The position numbers and the translations under genes were made by a program. A DNA stretch of 64,000 nt, taken from contig NZ_FWXT01000005.1 in assembly GCF_900176535.1 (NCBI RefSeq), positions 261,709 through 325,708 of the forward strand, in the 5' to 3' direction. The first letter of the stretch is position 1. Each line of letters begins with the position of its first letter. Shown in pieces: positions 8,279-18,100 of the stretch. This DNA comes from Pedobacter africanus. Its GTDB lineage: Bacteria > Bacteroidota > Bacteroidia > Sphingobacteriales > Sphingobacteriaceae. Below the pieces are notes generated by a model. It was not told the origin of the DNA. It was given only the letters and a program-made list of their open reading frames with translations, and ran no database searches.

Positions 8279-9016
8279 ATGGAAACAAGCGTAACAAACA
8301 GTCCTGAGGAACTCGGAATTGCCGCCGGAAAGGCTGCGGCAGACCTCATCAGGGAAACCATCGCCAGCAATGGCAAAGCGAACATTATCCTGGCCACAGG
8401 GGCGAGCCAGTTTGAAACTTTAAACCAGCTGATCAAAGAAGATATTGACTGGAGTAAGGTAACCATGTTCCATCTGGATGAATACATTGACCTGCCGGAA
8501 TCTTCTCCTGCCAGTTTCAGAAAATACCTTAAAGAACGCTTCCTCGAAAAAGTTTCGCCTTTAAAAGCAGTATATCTTGTTAATGGCGAGAACAACCCGG
8601 AAGCAGAATGCAAACGCCTGGGCGAGATCATTCAGCAAAACCCTATAGATGTAGCCCTGGTGGGCATTGGTGAAAACGGCCACCTGGCCTTTAACGATCC
8701 ACCTGCAGATTTTGATACCCATGTACCTTACCTGGTGGTGAACCTGGATGAGCAATGCCGCAAACAGCAATTTGGAGAAGGATGGTTTAAAAGTATTGAC
8801 GATGTACCTACCCAGGCCATCAGCATGTCGGTTCAGCAGATCCTGAAATCCAAGCACATCATCTGCTCTGTGCCGGACCGCAGGAAGGCCCAGGCGGTAA
8901 AGGATAGCCTGGAGCAGCCGGTAAGCAATAAATATCCTTCGAGTATATTACAGCTGCACCCGGATTGCAGATTCTATTTCGATAAAGCCTCCGCAGAACT
9001 GCTTTCAACAGTGTAA
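8279..9016 (+). CDS. nagB: Glucosamine-6-phosphate deaminase
   Basis: A 245-residue cytosolic enzyme that converts glucosamine-6-phosphate to fructose-6-phosphate and ammonia, the last step of amino-sugar entry into glycolysis. Typical motifs are ATGASQFE near 39-46, HLDEYIDL with D67 as the likely general base, and GENGHLAFND at 131-140 with H135. The E. coli Asp-x-His is Asn-x-His here and the following Glu is Asp, so the allosteric behaviour may differ. A sugar-phosphate isomerase or 6-phosphogluconolactonase of the same fold is the alternative, but nagA in the same locus favours NagB. A strong terminator follows. Confidence 0.9.
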   Translation: METSVTNSPEELGIAAGKAAADLIRETIASNGKANIILATGASQFETLNQLIKEDIDWSKVTMFHLDEYIDLPESSPASFRKYLKERFLEKVSPLKAVYLVNGENNPEAECKRLGEIIQQNPIDVALVGIGENGHLAFNDPPADFDTHVPYLVVNLDEQCRKQQFGEGWFKSIDDVPTQAISMSVQQILKSKHIICSVPDRRKAQAVKDSLEQPVSNKYPSSILQLHPDCRFYFDKASAELLSTV

Positions 9017-9020
9017 ACAG

Positions 9021-9050
9021 AAAAGCTCTTCCGAACGAAGAGCTTTTTTA
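9021..9050 (+). terminator. Rho-independent terminator after nagB
   Basis: An inverted repeat AAAAGCTCTTC / GAAGAGCTTTTTT with a short loop and a T-tract ends the GH109-nagB transcript. Its A-rich left arm may also end the convergent minus-strand gene at 9060. Confidence 0.85.
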
Positions 9051-9059
9051 CTATAAGTG

Positions 9060-9380
9060 CTATTCTTCATACACATCCACTGCCAAGGCATACACCTGAT
9101 CGGGACCACTGTCCATTTGAACGGTGCATATGATGTCGTAAATTCCGGGTTTTGAAAAAGTCATATCAATTGCCGTGTCCCATCCTGGCCATACCGTTGC
9201 TCCGCCTGCCCAGCCCTGAACAGACCAGGTGTAAGAAACTGCTCCCGGAATCTCATCAATGTAGAAGCCATAAGAATCGCCATTACAGTACATGGTGGTG
9301 CTGGGTGAGTTTGCTTTTACCTGGGCATAGATACTTGTGCAGGCAAAAGACAGAAACAAAACAAACAATAGTTTTTTCAT
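9060..9380 (-). CDS. Small secreted protein with PKD-like fold
   Basis: A 106-residue protein with a clear signal peptide (MKKLLFVLFLSFACTSIYAQ). The mature part contains VSYTWSV, a W-rich stretch, and KPGIYDIICTVQ, which resembles the strands of PKD or immunoglobulin-like domains in Bacteroidota surface proteins. No catalytic residues are apparent. The frame extends to 9494, but the ATG at 9380 starts directly at the signal peptide. A 22-base perfect palindrome lies 38 bases upstream. Function is unknown; a small export-linked or surface protein is likely. Confidence 0.72.
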   Translation of the reverse strand: MKKLLFVLFLSFACTSIYAQVKANSPSTTMYCNGDSYGFYIDEIPGAVSYTWSVQGWAGGATVWPGWDTAIDMTFSKPGIYDIICTVQMDSGPDQVYALAVDVYEE

Positions 9381-9417
9381 AATTAAGAGGTTTAAAAAAT
9401 CAGCTTCATTGCCGATC

Positions 9418-9439
9418 TTATTAAAGTTAACTTTAATAA
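9418..9439. promoter_or_regulatory. 22-base perfect palindrome upstream of the small secreted protein
   Basis: The stretch has two 11-base halves, TTATTAAAGTT and AACTTTAATAA, with no spacer. It lies 38-59 bases before the ATG at 9380. A dimeric regulator site is more likely than a terminator, since no gene ends here. No regulator is identified. Confidence 0.4.
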
Positions 9440-9564
9440 TTCCGCTGGGAGTCAGCCAAATTAGCTGATTATTAAGCGATTTTATCTGGCTCAAGACAAG
9501 GATCTACTTTATGGCTGATGAAAATTAACAAAGGGGTAAAATTAATTTCCCTAAATGCCAGGGT

Positions 9565-9981
9565 TTAATGTAGCAAGGTCGAGTGTTCTTTCTTTAACAA
9601 TAACGTTTCAATGTGTTTGGCTAACTCATCCAGATCAAAGGGTTTTGGCAGGAATAAATCACATCCGTAATCGCCTAACGAGGTAAGTACCTTTGGATAA
9701 GCTGAATAGATGATCACAGGAATCTTGCTAAACGCTTGGTGCCGTTTGATCTGGCCACAAAGTTCGCCGCCATTTATTCCGGGTAATAAATAATCCAGCA
9801 ATACCAAATCGGGTTTAAAATCAAACATTTGATCGATAATATCTTCGCTTCTCCGAAGTATAAGACTTTGGTAGCCAGATTGATCAAATACTTCCTGAAT
9901 AATTTCGGCCAGATCTTTATCGTCTTCAACTGCCAGGATTCGGGATAACCGAAATTTATTTGTTTTTTTTTCTGCGATCAT
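9565..9981 (-). CDS. Stand-alone response regulator receiver protein
   Basis: A 138-residue CheY-like receiver domain without an output domain. The acidic pocket is in AVEDDKD near 17-23, the phospho-acceptor aspartate in LLDYLLPG near residue 60, the conserved threonine position is serine in IIYSAYP, and the lysine is in LPKPFD near 112-117. It therefore should accept a phosphoryl group from a histidine kinase, none of which is nearby. It has its own promoter and is separated from both flanking genes, so it is probably monocistronic. The partner and the process are unknown. Confidence 0.9.
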   Translation of the reverse strand: MIAEKKTNKFRLSRILAVEDDKDLAEIIQEVFDQSGYQSLILRRSEDIIDQMFDFKPDLVLLDYLLPGINGGELCGQIKRHQAFSKIPVIIYSAYPKVLTSLGDYGCDLFLPKPFDLDELAKHIETLLLKKEHSTLLH

Positions 9982-10002
9982 GATATGCGTTATTGAGGGC
10001 TA

Positions 10003-10034
10003 CAAATTTAGCCCCAACTCACGTTAGTTACAAA
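10003..10034 (-). promoter_or_regulatory. Promoter of the receiver-domain gene
   Basis: Read on the minus strand this is TTTG, 20 bases, then TAAATTTG, a full match to the Bacteroidota -33/-7 pair. The predicted start of transcription is near 9998-10000, leaving a leader of about 18 bases before the ATG at 9981. Confidence 0.7.
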
Positions 10035-10059
10035 TCAATTCAATTTTATACCTTTTTTA

Positions 10060-10185
10060 TCAATCCTGCTGTTGAGGTTGCGCTGGCCGATCTTCCTGAT
10101 AGCTATCTTTGGTTCTTCGTACCTTTTTACTTTTTGTAGTTACTGCTTTGGCTACTTTCTTCCTCTTCAATTTTAAATAAAGCAT
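10060..10185 (-). CDS. Possible 41-residue basic protein
   Basis: A short frame from ATG at 10183-10185 to TGA at 10060-10062. The N-terminal two thirds are strongly basic (KLKRKKVAKAV, then KSKKVRRTK) and the tail is acidic and glutamine-rich (EDRPAQPQQQD). Such composition recalls small nucleic-acid-binding or histone-like tails, but I recognise no family. There is no strong ribosome binding site, as usual in this phylum. It occupies most of the 297-base gap between the receiver gene and the pectate lyase gene. Coding status is uncertain. Confidence 0.35.
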   Translation of the reverse strand: MLYLKLKRKKVAKAVTTKSKKVRRTKDSYQEDRPAQPQQQD

Positions 10186-10278
10186 AGTTCAAAAAATTTA
10201 TGGGCATATAACATCCGTAAATTGAAAGTGTTTTATCCGTAAGAAAATTGTTAAAGAATAGGACTTAAACCAGAGTAC

Positions 10279-13200
10279 TTACATCTTCATGAACATCACG
10301 TTTTGCCTTGTACTGATGTTGTTAAACTCTATAACATACGAGCCCTGCGGCAAATGGGCCACATCAAGCTCGGTCTGTTCCGCTCCTGCCTGAACTTTTT
10401 TACTGATCAGCTTTTTACCCGTTATGCCATAAACATTTATCGTTGCAGATATCTGGGCCTTAGGGTGCTTTACCGTTAATACCGTTGAAACGGGGTTTGG
10501 GTACATTTTCAGTTTTTTTGTTTCCAGCATTGCAGCGGTATCAGGCATTTTAGGAGCTACCGAAGCCCGCGCCATTAAGGATGGGCTATTATCTATACTT
10601 ACCGTATTGCTGTAAACTGTAGTTCCGGTACCGTCAATGCGTTTGCTTCCTATTTTATAATACACCAGCTGCTGGGGCGCGGCATTGTCTTTTATCTGAT
10701 AAACAACTTCATTAATGGAAGCCGCCCGCTCACCGATTTTTGTAAATGAGCTGCCATCTGTGGAGCGGTACAATCTCAGGTTGAACTGGTCTTTTGCCCA
10801 GTCGGTACTGAAGTTTACTTTAACGGTATCCGACCCTCCTTTTTGCGCATTGATAGCCAGAAAGCTAACCTGCTGATCGGGTGAAGGGATGCCGTTCAGA
10901 TATTTTTCGAGCATGGTATAGCCATCGGCACCATAAGTATTTTTATCCAGTCCGATTGAATCTGTTGCAGCGTTCTGAACCATCTTCTCCCACCAGTCTG
11001 GCAAGCCATCGTTATCTGTATCTCTTGGATAAGTTGTACTGTTCAATACCGGCCAGCCGCCAACCGTATTCTGGCTGTCTATAATGCCTGAGGGATGTAC
11101 CATTCCGGATGCTACATAGCTGCTGTCCTCGTAAGTGGCAGTACCTGTCAGCGTTTCTTTGATAATGCGCCGATCAATGGTGTCCCTGCGGGGCAATACG
11201 GCCCCTGCGCTGTTCATCACTGCAGTAAAGGCATCCTCGGCCGTCTGCGTTACAACAGGCGCACAAGGAAAGGCGCTGAGTGCTTTTCCTGCTGCTTTCA
11301 TGGCTGCAGCATTGTAATAACTGTCTAGCTGCACTCCTGTTGTCCAGTTGTCTGCAGTTACATCGGGAAAGCCATGCACATAATTGCCGCTGACGTAAAA
11401 TTTCCCTCCAAATACAGTATCTCCCGCTAAGGTGGTGCTGTAGCTGGTATACAAAAGGATCCGGTTTTTACGGTTCGTAGCTGAGCTTGTGGCAGCACCC
11501 GTAGTGGCTGGTCCTGCTTTATGGTAATTGTTGACCATATTGTAATGCCCGCCCGGCCCTCCATAGGGCGAGCCTACCCAATTGTAAACCACATTGTTCC
11601 TGAAATCTGCATATTCCAGCTCAGGTTGCAGTGTGGTAGTACTGCCCGAAAAACGTGGGTTTCTGTTGGAATTGCTGGCCAGCAGGTTATGGTGAAAGGA
11701 GGCATTCTGCCCGCCCCATATCCCTCCGTAACCATGAGGGGTACTTTTGGTATGGAGTGAGCGGTAAAGGCTTTCGCTCAGCATACTCCACTGCAAAGTA
11801 AAATTTGAGACTGCATAAAAAGAGCCCACTTCATCAGTAGACCAGCTCATGGAGCAATGGTCAACAATGATGTTTTTAAAAGGCTGGGTAATGGGGGTGC
11901 CAAATCCATTGTACATGGCATCCACTACCTTAGATGAATCGCCTGGCACGGTAATGATATCTCCAGGACGGGAACGGATGTGCCTTACAATAACATTATT
12001 GGCCCTGATGGCCAGCCCATAGTTTTTCAGGCAAATACCATCACCCGGTGCACTTTGCCCTGCAATGGTGATGTTGTCTTTGGTGATGGAAATAACACTC
12101 TGCAGGTTGATGGTACCAGAAACTTTGAACAGAATGGTACGGTTGGGCTGTGATACGGCATCACGCAGGCTCCCGGCAGCATTATCATTAAGATTGGTTA
12201 CATAATAGATATCTCCGCCCCTGCCCCCTTTGGCATAACGCCCGCCCCCTTCTGCCCCGGGAAAGGCAAGCTGAGGGGAAACCTCGCTAATTCCGCTGAT
12301 GGCCACATCTTTGGAGACCAGGTAACGGCCGTCTGCAAATGCACTGGTAGTCCAGGGATAAACCCTGAGGTAAAAACTACGGTTATCTGTAACCGGAATG
12401 TTCAGGCTTGAGAATGTGTTCACAACAGGGGTCGAACCAGATGCCAAGGCTATATTTGCGGCAAGGTCAGTAAAGGTAAGCCCATCTGTAGACCAGCAGA
12501 TGCGGGCATGGCCGGCAGATGAGGAATTGAAACTCAAGGGTACCTTTACCTGGGTTACAACCAGATCATAACCCGTAGCCGGGTTCACTACATATTGCAC
12601 ATAACGGCCGCTGTCTGGCCCTGCATTTGCAGGCCAGATGCCGTCTAATGGTAAAATGCGCTGGCCACCATTACCGGAGATGTAATTGTTTACCTTAAGG
12701 CCTGACAATGTCTGTGCCGTCCCACTAATCTGTCCTGTTATGGCTAATCCCTGGTTTGCTGTTAAGGCCCATGCCGCGGCCGGAGCTAATGTTGTTGTTC
12801 CGCTAACTACCAGGTTCTTTATCAATAGGTATTTACTGGTCACCGCACTTGCCGCCCATGGTGAAATTCTGAAATACAGTTTCTTTCCACTCGGCACGGT
12901 AATGTTCAGCCCTCCAAAGGTATAGGCCTTTGGCGTTGTACCTGAAACCAGGGAAAAATTAGCCGTTAGGTTTGTGAAATGGACACTATCGGTAGACCAG
13001 GCCATATTTACACGTCCTGCACTGGAACCATAAAAGCTGATCATCATTGCTATGGAACTGATATTTAAGTCATTTCCGCTGGTAGGGTTCAGCACAAATT
13101 GCATGAACCGTGTGCTGTCTGGCTGGCTCTGGGCTGGCCAGCTACCCCCGGGCGGAATGGTACGTTGCCCGCCTGATAGGTAATCCTGGATGGATAACCC

Positions 13201-13362
13201 GGAAAGCAGTTGCGGCCCGGCAGCAACGCTACCAGTTACAGTGCCATTCTGATTTGTGGTCAAAGCCCAGCTGGCAGTTGCTGCTGTCTGGGCGCAGAGC
13301 TTCGTGGCAGCCATGCAGCAAAGCAGGCCTACCAGCCCTCCCCTGATCATTTTAGTAACCAT
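10279..13362 (-). CDS. Secreted PL1 pectate lyase with duplicated N-terminal module and T9SS signal
   Basis: A 1027-residue secreted enzyme. After a signal peptide (1-26) come two similar modules of about 162 residues (29-190 and 197-358), each starting WALT-NQ and containing GGQR, WPA, a stretch like ARICWSTD and a phrase like LYFRISPW. The pectate lyase beta-helix starts near 366 (FPGAEGGGRYAKGGRGG) with ITIAGQSAPGDG and IVRHIRSRPGD. An FN3-like stretch (about 840-930) and a type IX sorting domain (MYPNPVSTVLTV to the end) follow. It should cut polygalacturonate by beta-elimination outside the cell. Its start overlaps the susD stop by 11 bases; ATG at 13350 is an alternative. Confidence 0.9.
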   Translation of the reverse strand: MVTKMIRGGLVGLLCCMAATKLCAQTAATASWALTTNQNGTVTGSVAAGPQLLSGLSIQDYLSGGQRTIPPGGSWPAQSQPDSTRFMQFVLNPTSGNDLNISSIAMMISFYGSSAGRVNMAWSTDSVHFTNLTANFSLVSGTTPKAYTFGGLNITVPSGKKLYFRISPWAASAVTSKYLLIKNLVVSGTTTLAPAAAWALTANQGLAITGQISGTAQTLSGLKVNNYISGNGGQRILPLDGIWPANAGPDSGRYVQYVVNPATGYDLVVTQVKVPLSFNSSSAGHARICWSTDGLTFTDLAANIALASGSTPVVNTFSSLNIPVTDNRSFYLRVYPWTTSAFADGRYLVSKDVAISGISEVSPQLAFPGAEGGGRYAKGGRGGDIYYVTNLNDNAAGSLRDAVSQPNRTILFKVSGTINLQSVISITKDNITIAGQSAPGDGICLKNYGLAIRANNVIVRHIRSRPGDIITVPGDSSKVVDAMYNGFGTPITQPFKNIIVDHCSMSWSTDEVGSFYAVSNFTLQWSMLSESLYRSLHTKSTPHGYGGIWGGQNASFHHNLLASNSNRNPRFSGSTTTLQPELEYADFRNNVVYNWVGSPYGGPGGHYNMVNNYHKAGPATTGAATSSATNRKNRILLYTSYSTTLAGDTVFGGKFYVSGNYVHGFPDVTADNWTTGVQLDSYYNAAAMKAAGKALSAFPCAPVVTQTAEDAFTAVMNSAGAVLPRRDTIDRRIIKETLTGTATYEDSSYVASGMVHPSGIIDSQNTVGGWPVLNSTTYPRDTDNDGLPDWWEKMVQNAATDSIGLDKNTYGADGYTMLEKYLNGIPSPDQQVSFLAINAQKGGSDTVKVNFSTDWAKDQFNLRLYRSTDGSSFTKIGERAASINEVVYQIKDNAAPQQLVYYKIGSKRIDGTGTTVYSNTVSIDNSPSLMARASVAPKMPDTAAMLETKKLKMYPNPVSTVLTVKHPKAQISATINVYGITGKKLISKKVQAGAEQTELDVAHLPQGSYVIEFNNISTRQNVMFMKM

Positions 13363-15121
13363 AGTCTTGTTTCAGCTTTGGGTTCGACTCTACTACAGAT
13401 TGAGGCAATGGCAGCAATTCACTATGATTGGGTTTAAAATATTGTGCAAAGTTGGTAATCCAGGCTGCTGTAATGGAACTTACCCAGGCTACCCTGGTAT
13501 AACCTGTAGGCGTTGCAGCCGGCGTTGGTGCATAAAGGGAATTGCTGAATATTACTTCCGTAGATGCCGATTTATAATACATATTCTGCGGAAGATTATT
13601 GTAGGGGACTTCCTTATTCAGCATTTTGGTGTAATTGGCACGGGTTTCGGCAATCTTTGAGGCCAGCAGGTTCCAGCGGATCAGATCGTATTTGCGAATG
13701 CCTTCAGCTCCAAACTCAAAATAACGTTCGTTTACAATGGCGTTAAAAAAATCGGCCTTGCCGGATGGTGTTACGCCAATAGCAGCCTCATTACCTTTGA
13801 ATCCTCGCTTGCGCACTTCTTCATAAGCTGATTTTGCTGCAGCAGTAGGCCCGTTGTTGAGTTCGTTTTCTGCTTCAGCAAACATTAGCAATACGTCTGA
13901 GAAACGCAGGATGGGCCAGTTGATACCGGTTTGCTGGCTGGCGGATGAGGCTGCGGGGTTCCACCAGTCGGCCCTGAACTTTCCGCTCACCATATTTACC
14001 ATGGTTTGTACTGCTTTGGTCTTATCTGCATTGTTGTAGTAAGGCGCCAATGTTACATCCCTTCGGGTATCCAGGGCATTGAAGGCATAAAAATAAACCG
14101 GCACTGCCCGCACCGAACTGTTGCCCAGCTGAGCCGTACCTGAAGATGCATAAAAACGCGGCCCGTCATAATAGCCAATTCTTCCGCTGATGTCTTTTCC
14201 AAGGGCCACTTCAAACATTACTTCGCCATTGGGCTCAATCTTAAAAGCGTCAATGTAATTTTTGAATATATCCTGATAGATAGGGTTAAGCGTGTGTTTA
14301 TCCCTGCGTGCCATAATTTCGGAACATTCGTCGCGGGCAATTTTATAAAAATCAAGGTAGTCTGCCTTACGTTCCATTTGCTCGGAAGTACTCCTCAGTG
14401 AATAACCACCCCTGAACAGTGCAATCCTGGCCCTTAAACCTTTAACAGCCCCTTTGGTAATGCGTTCGTCAACTGCAATCCCGGCATCGTTACGCCATGG
14501 CACCAGCTCAGCAGCAGTTTTCAGGTCTTCAATCAGCCTGTCGTAGATTTGGTCTCGGTCGGTTTTTGGCAGATAAAGATCTGCCTGTTCTATTGCAGGC
14601 TCAAATATGGCAGGAATATCTCCCCAGTTCCTGATCAACTCCAGGTAAAACTGGGCGCGGAGGGTAAGCGCTTCGCCATAGAGGCGCCTTAACTGTTGTT
14701 TTTCTGCTTCAGTGCCACTATTATACATGACCATTGAGGGAATGTTTTTAATGCAGATGTTTGCCCTTTCTACCCCGGTATAGAGCTGTTGAAAAGGTAA
14801 GGTAAGCTGCCCATTGGTAGGCTGCAGATTGTACCTGGATAAATCGCGGGAGTTGTTGTCTGGTGCCGAAGCATTGGTAACCCCAATGAAGTCATCGGTA
14901 TCGTAAGGGTACATCATGCTCAACCGGCTTCCGTAGCCATTATCGCCAGTCAACTGCTCATAAACACCCATCAATGCACTGGTGGCATTGGCTACATTGC
15001 TGAAGACAAAACGCTCATCAAAAGCGGAGGGTGGCGACACATCAAGGTAACGTTTACATGAGTTCAGACTGAGTACGCAAATAAATGCGATGGCTATTGG
15101 GAAAAATATCTTTGATTTCAT
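13352..15121 (-). CDS. SusD/RagB family glycan-binding lipoprotein
   Basis: A 589-residue outer-membrane lipoprotein. The lipobox is LNSC with Cys22, followed by KRYLDVSPPSAF, a start typical of SusD proteins. The body has TPR-like helices and the C-terminal pattern ILRFSDVLLMFAEAENEL and RYFEFGAEGIRKYDLIRWN. SusD proteins sit on the cell surface as the lid of the SusC channel and bind the oligosaccharide. The gene lies 17 bases after susC and overlaps the PL1 gene, so the ligand is probably a pectin fragment. Confidence 0.95.
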   Translation of the reverse strand: MKSKIFFPIAIAFICVLSLNSCKRYLDVSPPSAFDERFVFSNVANATSALMGVYEQLTGDNGYGSRLSMMYPYDTDDFIGVTNASAPDNNSRDLSRYNLQPTNGQLTLPFQQLYTGVERANICIKNIPSMVMYNSGTEAEKQQLRRLYGEALTLRAQFYLELIRNWGDIPAIFEPAIEQADLYLPKTDRDQIYDRLIEDLKTAAELVPWRNDAGIAVDERITKGAVKGLRARIALFRGGYSLRSTSEQMERKADYLDFYKIARDECSEIMARRDKHTLNPIYQDIFKNYIDAFKIEPNGEVMFEVALGKDISGRIGYYDGPRFYASSGTAQLGNSSVRAVPVYFYAFNALDTRRDVTLAPYYNNADKTKAVQTMVNMVSGKFRADWWNPAASSASQQTGINWPILRFSDVLLMFAEAENELNNGPTAAAKSAYEEVRKRGFKGNEAAIGVTPSGKADFFNAIVNERYFEFGAEGIRKYDLIRWNLLASKIAETRANYTKMLNKEVPYNNLPQNMYYKSASTEVIFSNSLYAPTPAATPTGYTRVAWVSSITAAWITNFAQYFKPNHSELLPLPQSVVESNPKLKQDYGY

Positions 15122-15138
15122 CTTTTTAGCTTTATAGG

Positions 15139-18100
15139 TTAAAGGGAAAGGTTGATGCCAAATATATAAGTACGGCTGCGCGGATATGCAGAATAATCTA
15201 CCCCGGGAGTTACCGGATTTGAACTCCTTACGTTCACTTCAGGATCAAAGCCGGAATAACCGGTAATCACGGCTACATTGTTTGCCGTAGCATACACCCT
15301 TAGCTTATTAATTTTTGCCTTGCTCAGCAGTTTTACAGGAAAGGTATAGCCTAAAGTAATGTTGTTGAGCCTTAAGAACGAGCCATCTTCAACTGCCCAT
15401 GAAGTTGGATAAAAAGCCCCGCTTCCGGTAATGGGCTGCCATATCTTCGCGTCTTTGTTCAGTGCGGCCAGCTGATCAGGCGGAATACCTGTAACCTGGG
15501 CAACCCCTCCCGTTACCGTAACTTTCTGTACTACGTTGCCATTTGCATCAATGGTTTTCCAGCGGTCTTTCATCACGGCCAGCATATTGGTGTTTGGGGT
15601 ATAGCTGTTTGTAAACTCAATTTTATTTGCGTTGTACACATCATTGCCTACTACAAAGTTGATGAACATGCTCAGGTCAAAGTTTTTATAAGTAAACTGC
15701 TGGTTAAAGCCCCCCGAAAATTTAGGAGTAGCATTACCGATAATGTCCTTATCATTTTCGTTGATGATGTTATTGCCATCCCGGTCTTTGAGTTTCATCC
15801 AGCCAGGCTGGGCTGTGCCCAATACACCTGATACATCAGCTACGCCAGCCTTAAGCGTATACACCTGGGTAGCAGCATCGTAATTGAAATCGCTGACACT
15901 GTAAAAACCATCTGATATATAGCCATACATGGAGCCGACAGGCTTACCAACCTGTACAATATAATCTGAGGGCTGGCCCGATACAAAAGCCACTGCAGGT
16001 GATGGCAGGTAGCTGGAGGCTGTGGCCAGTTTTTCAATTTTGTTGCGGTTAAAGGCCAGGTTAAAATTGGTGGTCCAGGAGAAATCTCTACGCTGTATCG
16101 GAATGGCATTCAGTTGGAATTCCAGTCCGCGGTTTGAAGTCTCGCCCACATTTTGCAGCTGTGTAACATAGCCTGAGATGGCAGGGATACGCACGTCCAG
16201 CAGCAGGTCTTTAACCTTATTCTTGTAGGCATCAATGTTCAGCTGCACCCGGTTATTCCACAAGGCAATATCAAGACCTATATTTTGCGTAACCGTAGTT
16301 TCCCATTTCAGGTTTTTATTGGCCAGGCTGGCAGAGCTGTATCCTGGATTGATCACTTCGTTAAGCGCGTATCTGGCATTGGTAGAAAAAGTGGTGAGGT
16401 ATAAATAGTCGCCGATCCTGTTGTTCCCTGATGCTCCATAACTGGCCCGCAGCTTCAGATCGGAGATAAAACTAAGGTCTTTCATGAAATCTTCTTTCGA
16501 TATCCTCCATCCCAATGAGCCCGAAGGAAAATAGCCCCATCTTTTATCAGCAGCAAATTTTGACGAAGCATCTGTCCGGAACGTAAACTTGGCCAGGTAT
16601 TTATCTGAAAATGAATAGTTCAGCCCGGTAAAAAAGGAAAGCAGACGGCTTTCACTGATCAAATTGCTGGGATATAGTGGTGTGCTTTGCCCCAGGCTCA
16701 GCTGTCCGAGGGCCTTTTCAGGGGTAATGCCCATAGGGAATAACCTCAGTTGATCGAGCCTAACCTCGTCTTTCAGGTTATAGATTTCCTGTCCCAGCAA
16801 GGCACTAAAGTTATTTACCCCTTTTTTAAAGGTATAAGTAAATACGTTAGAGTTATTGAGGCTAAAACGTTTGGTATTATTGATGTTTACAATGGGCAGC
16901 CCACTCCCATTTATCCGCGCATTGGAAGTGATGTAATCATCAAATGCATTGAGGGTATTGTTGCTGAAGTTTACCCCCGCTGTAGACCTGAAAGAAAGCC
17001 CTTTGATTAACGTATAATTGATATAACCATTGATGTTCAGGTTGTCGGAAGGCCGGTTTCTGTATTGCGCATCACTAAGCTGGATGGGGTTCAATACCCC
17101 AAGGCCATTTCCGGTATTGGTTTCATTGAAATAATCTTCATCCAGCACATCATCGCCCATACCTGTGGTGTTGAGCGGTTTGTATTTAATGGTATGCCGT
17201 AATAAGCTGTAGGTTGCCGTGGCTTCGCTTGTAGACACCCCCGAACCCTGTATCTTCTGGTTGTTGTAGCGTGCACCAAAGCCTGCCCTGAGTTTATCGC
17301 TGGCCCTGTGGTCGAGCTTCAAATTAAAAAGCTGCCTGTTAAATTTAGAATTGAGCATGATGCCCTGTTGGGAATTGTTGGTGTAGCTAACATTAAAGGT
17401 GGTTGCCTTGCCCCCACCGGTAAGTGCCACGGTATGGGTTTGCGAAACCGCATCGCGGCCAAATGTTTTTTCCTGCCAGTCTACCGGCCTCAGATTTTTA
17501 TAATCACCGATATTGGCAAAACTGCCGTATGCCTGCTCAAAAGCGGTTTCAGTATTGGTAAGGCCCCTAGACCGCTCGTACTGCCGCAATACAAAATCGT
17601 AAGGGCTCATCACGTCCAGCTTGTTTTGCAGTTGTGCCAAGCCCAGGAAGCCATCATAGCTTATCCGGGTTTTGGCTTCTTTCCCCCCCTTGGTGGTAAT
17701 CACCACCACACCATTTGCACCCCGGGCGCCATAAATAGCTGTTTCAGATGCATCTTTTAATACCTCTACAGATTCAATATCTGTAGGTGAAATATTGGAT
17801 AGACCATCCTCAACCTGTACACCATCTATGATATATAGTGGTGAGTTGCTTTGGGTAATGGAACCTCCGCCTCTGACCAATACCCTTACATCAGCACCGG
17901 GCATTCCTTCATTTGCCGTAATCTGAACCCCGGCCAACCTGCCCGCCAGGGCTTCTGCCGCAGAGTTTACCGGCATGTCTTTCAGTTGGCGTGCATTAAC
18001 AGAGGCCACGGCACCTGTAATGTCCTTACGCTGCAATGTTTTATAGCCTATAGTAACCACTTCGTTCAGCATATAGGCTTCTGGCTGAAGCCTTACTGTG

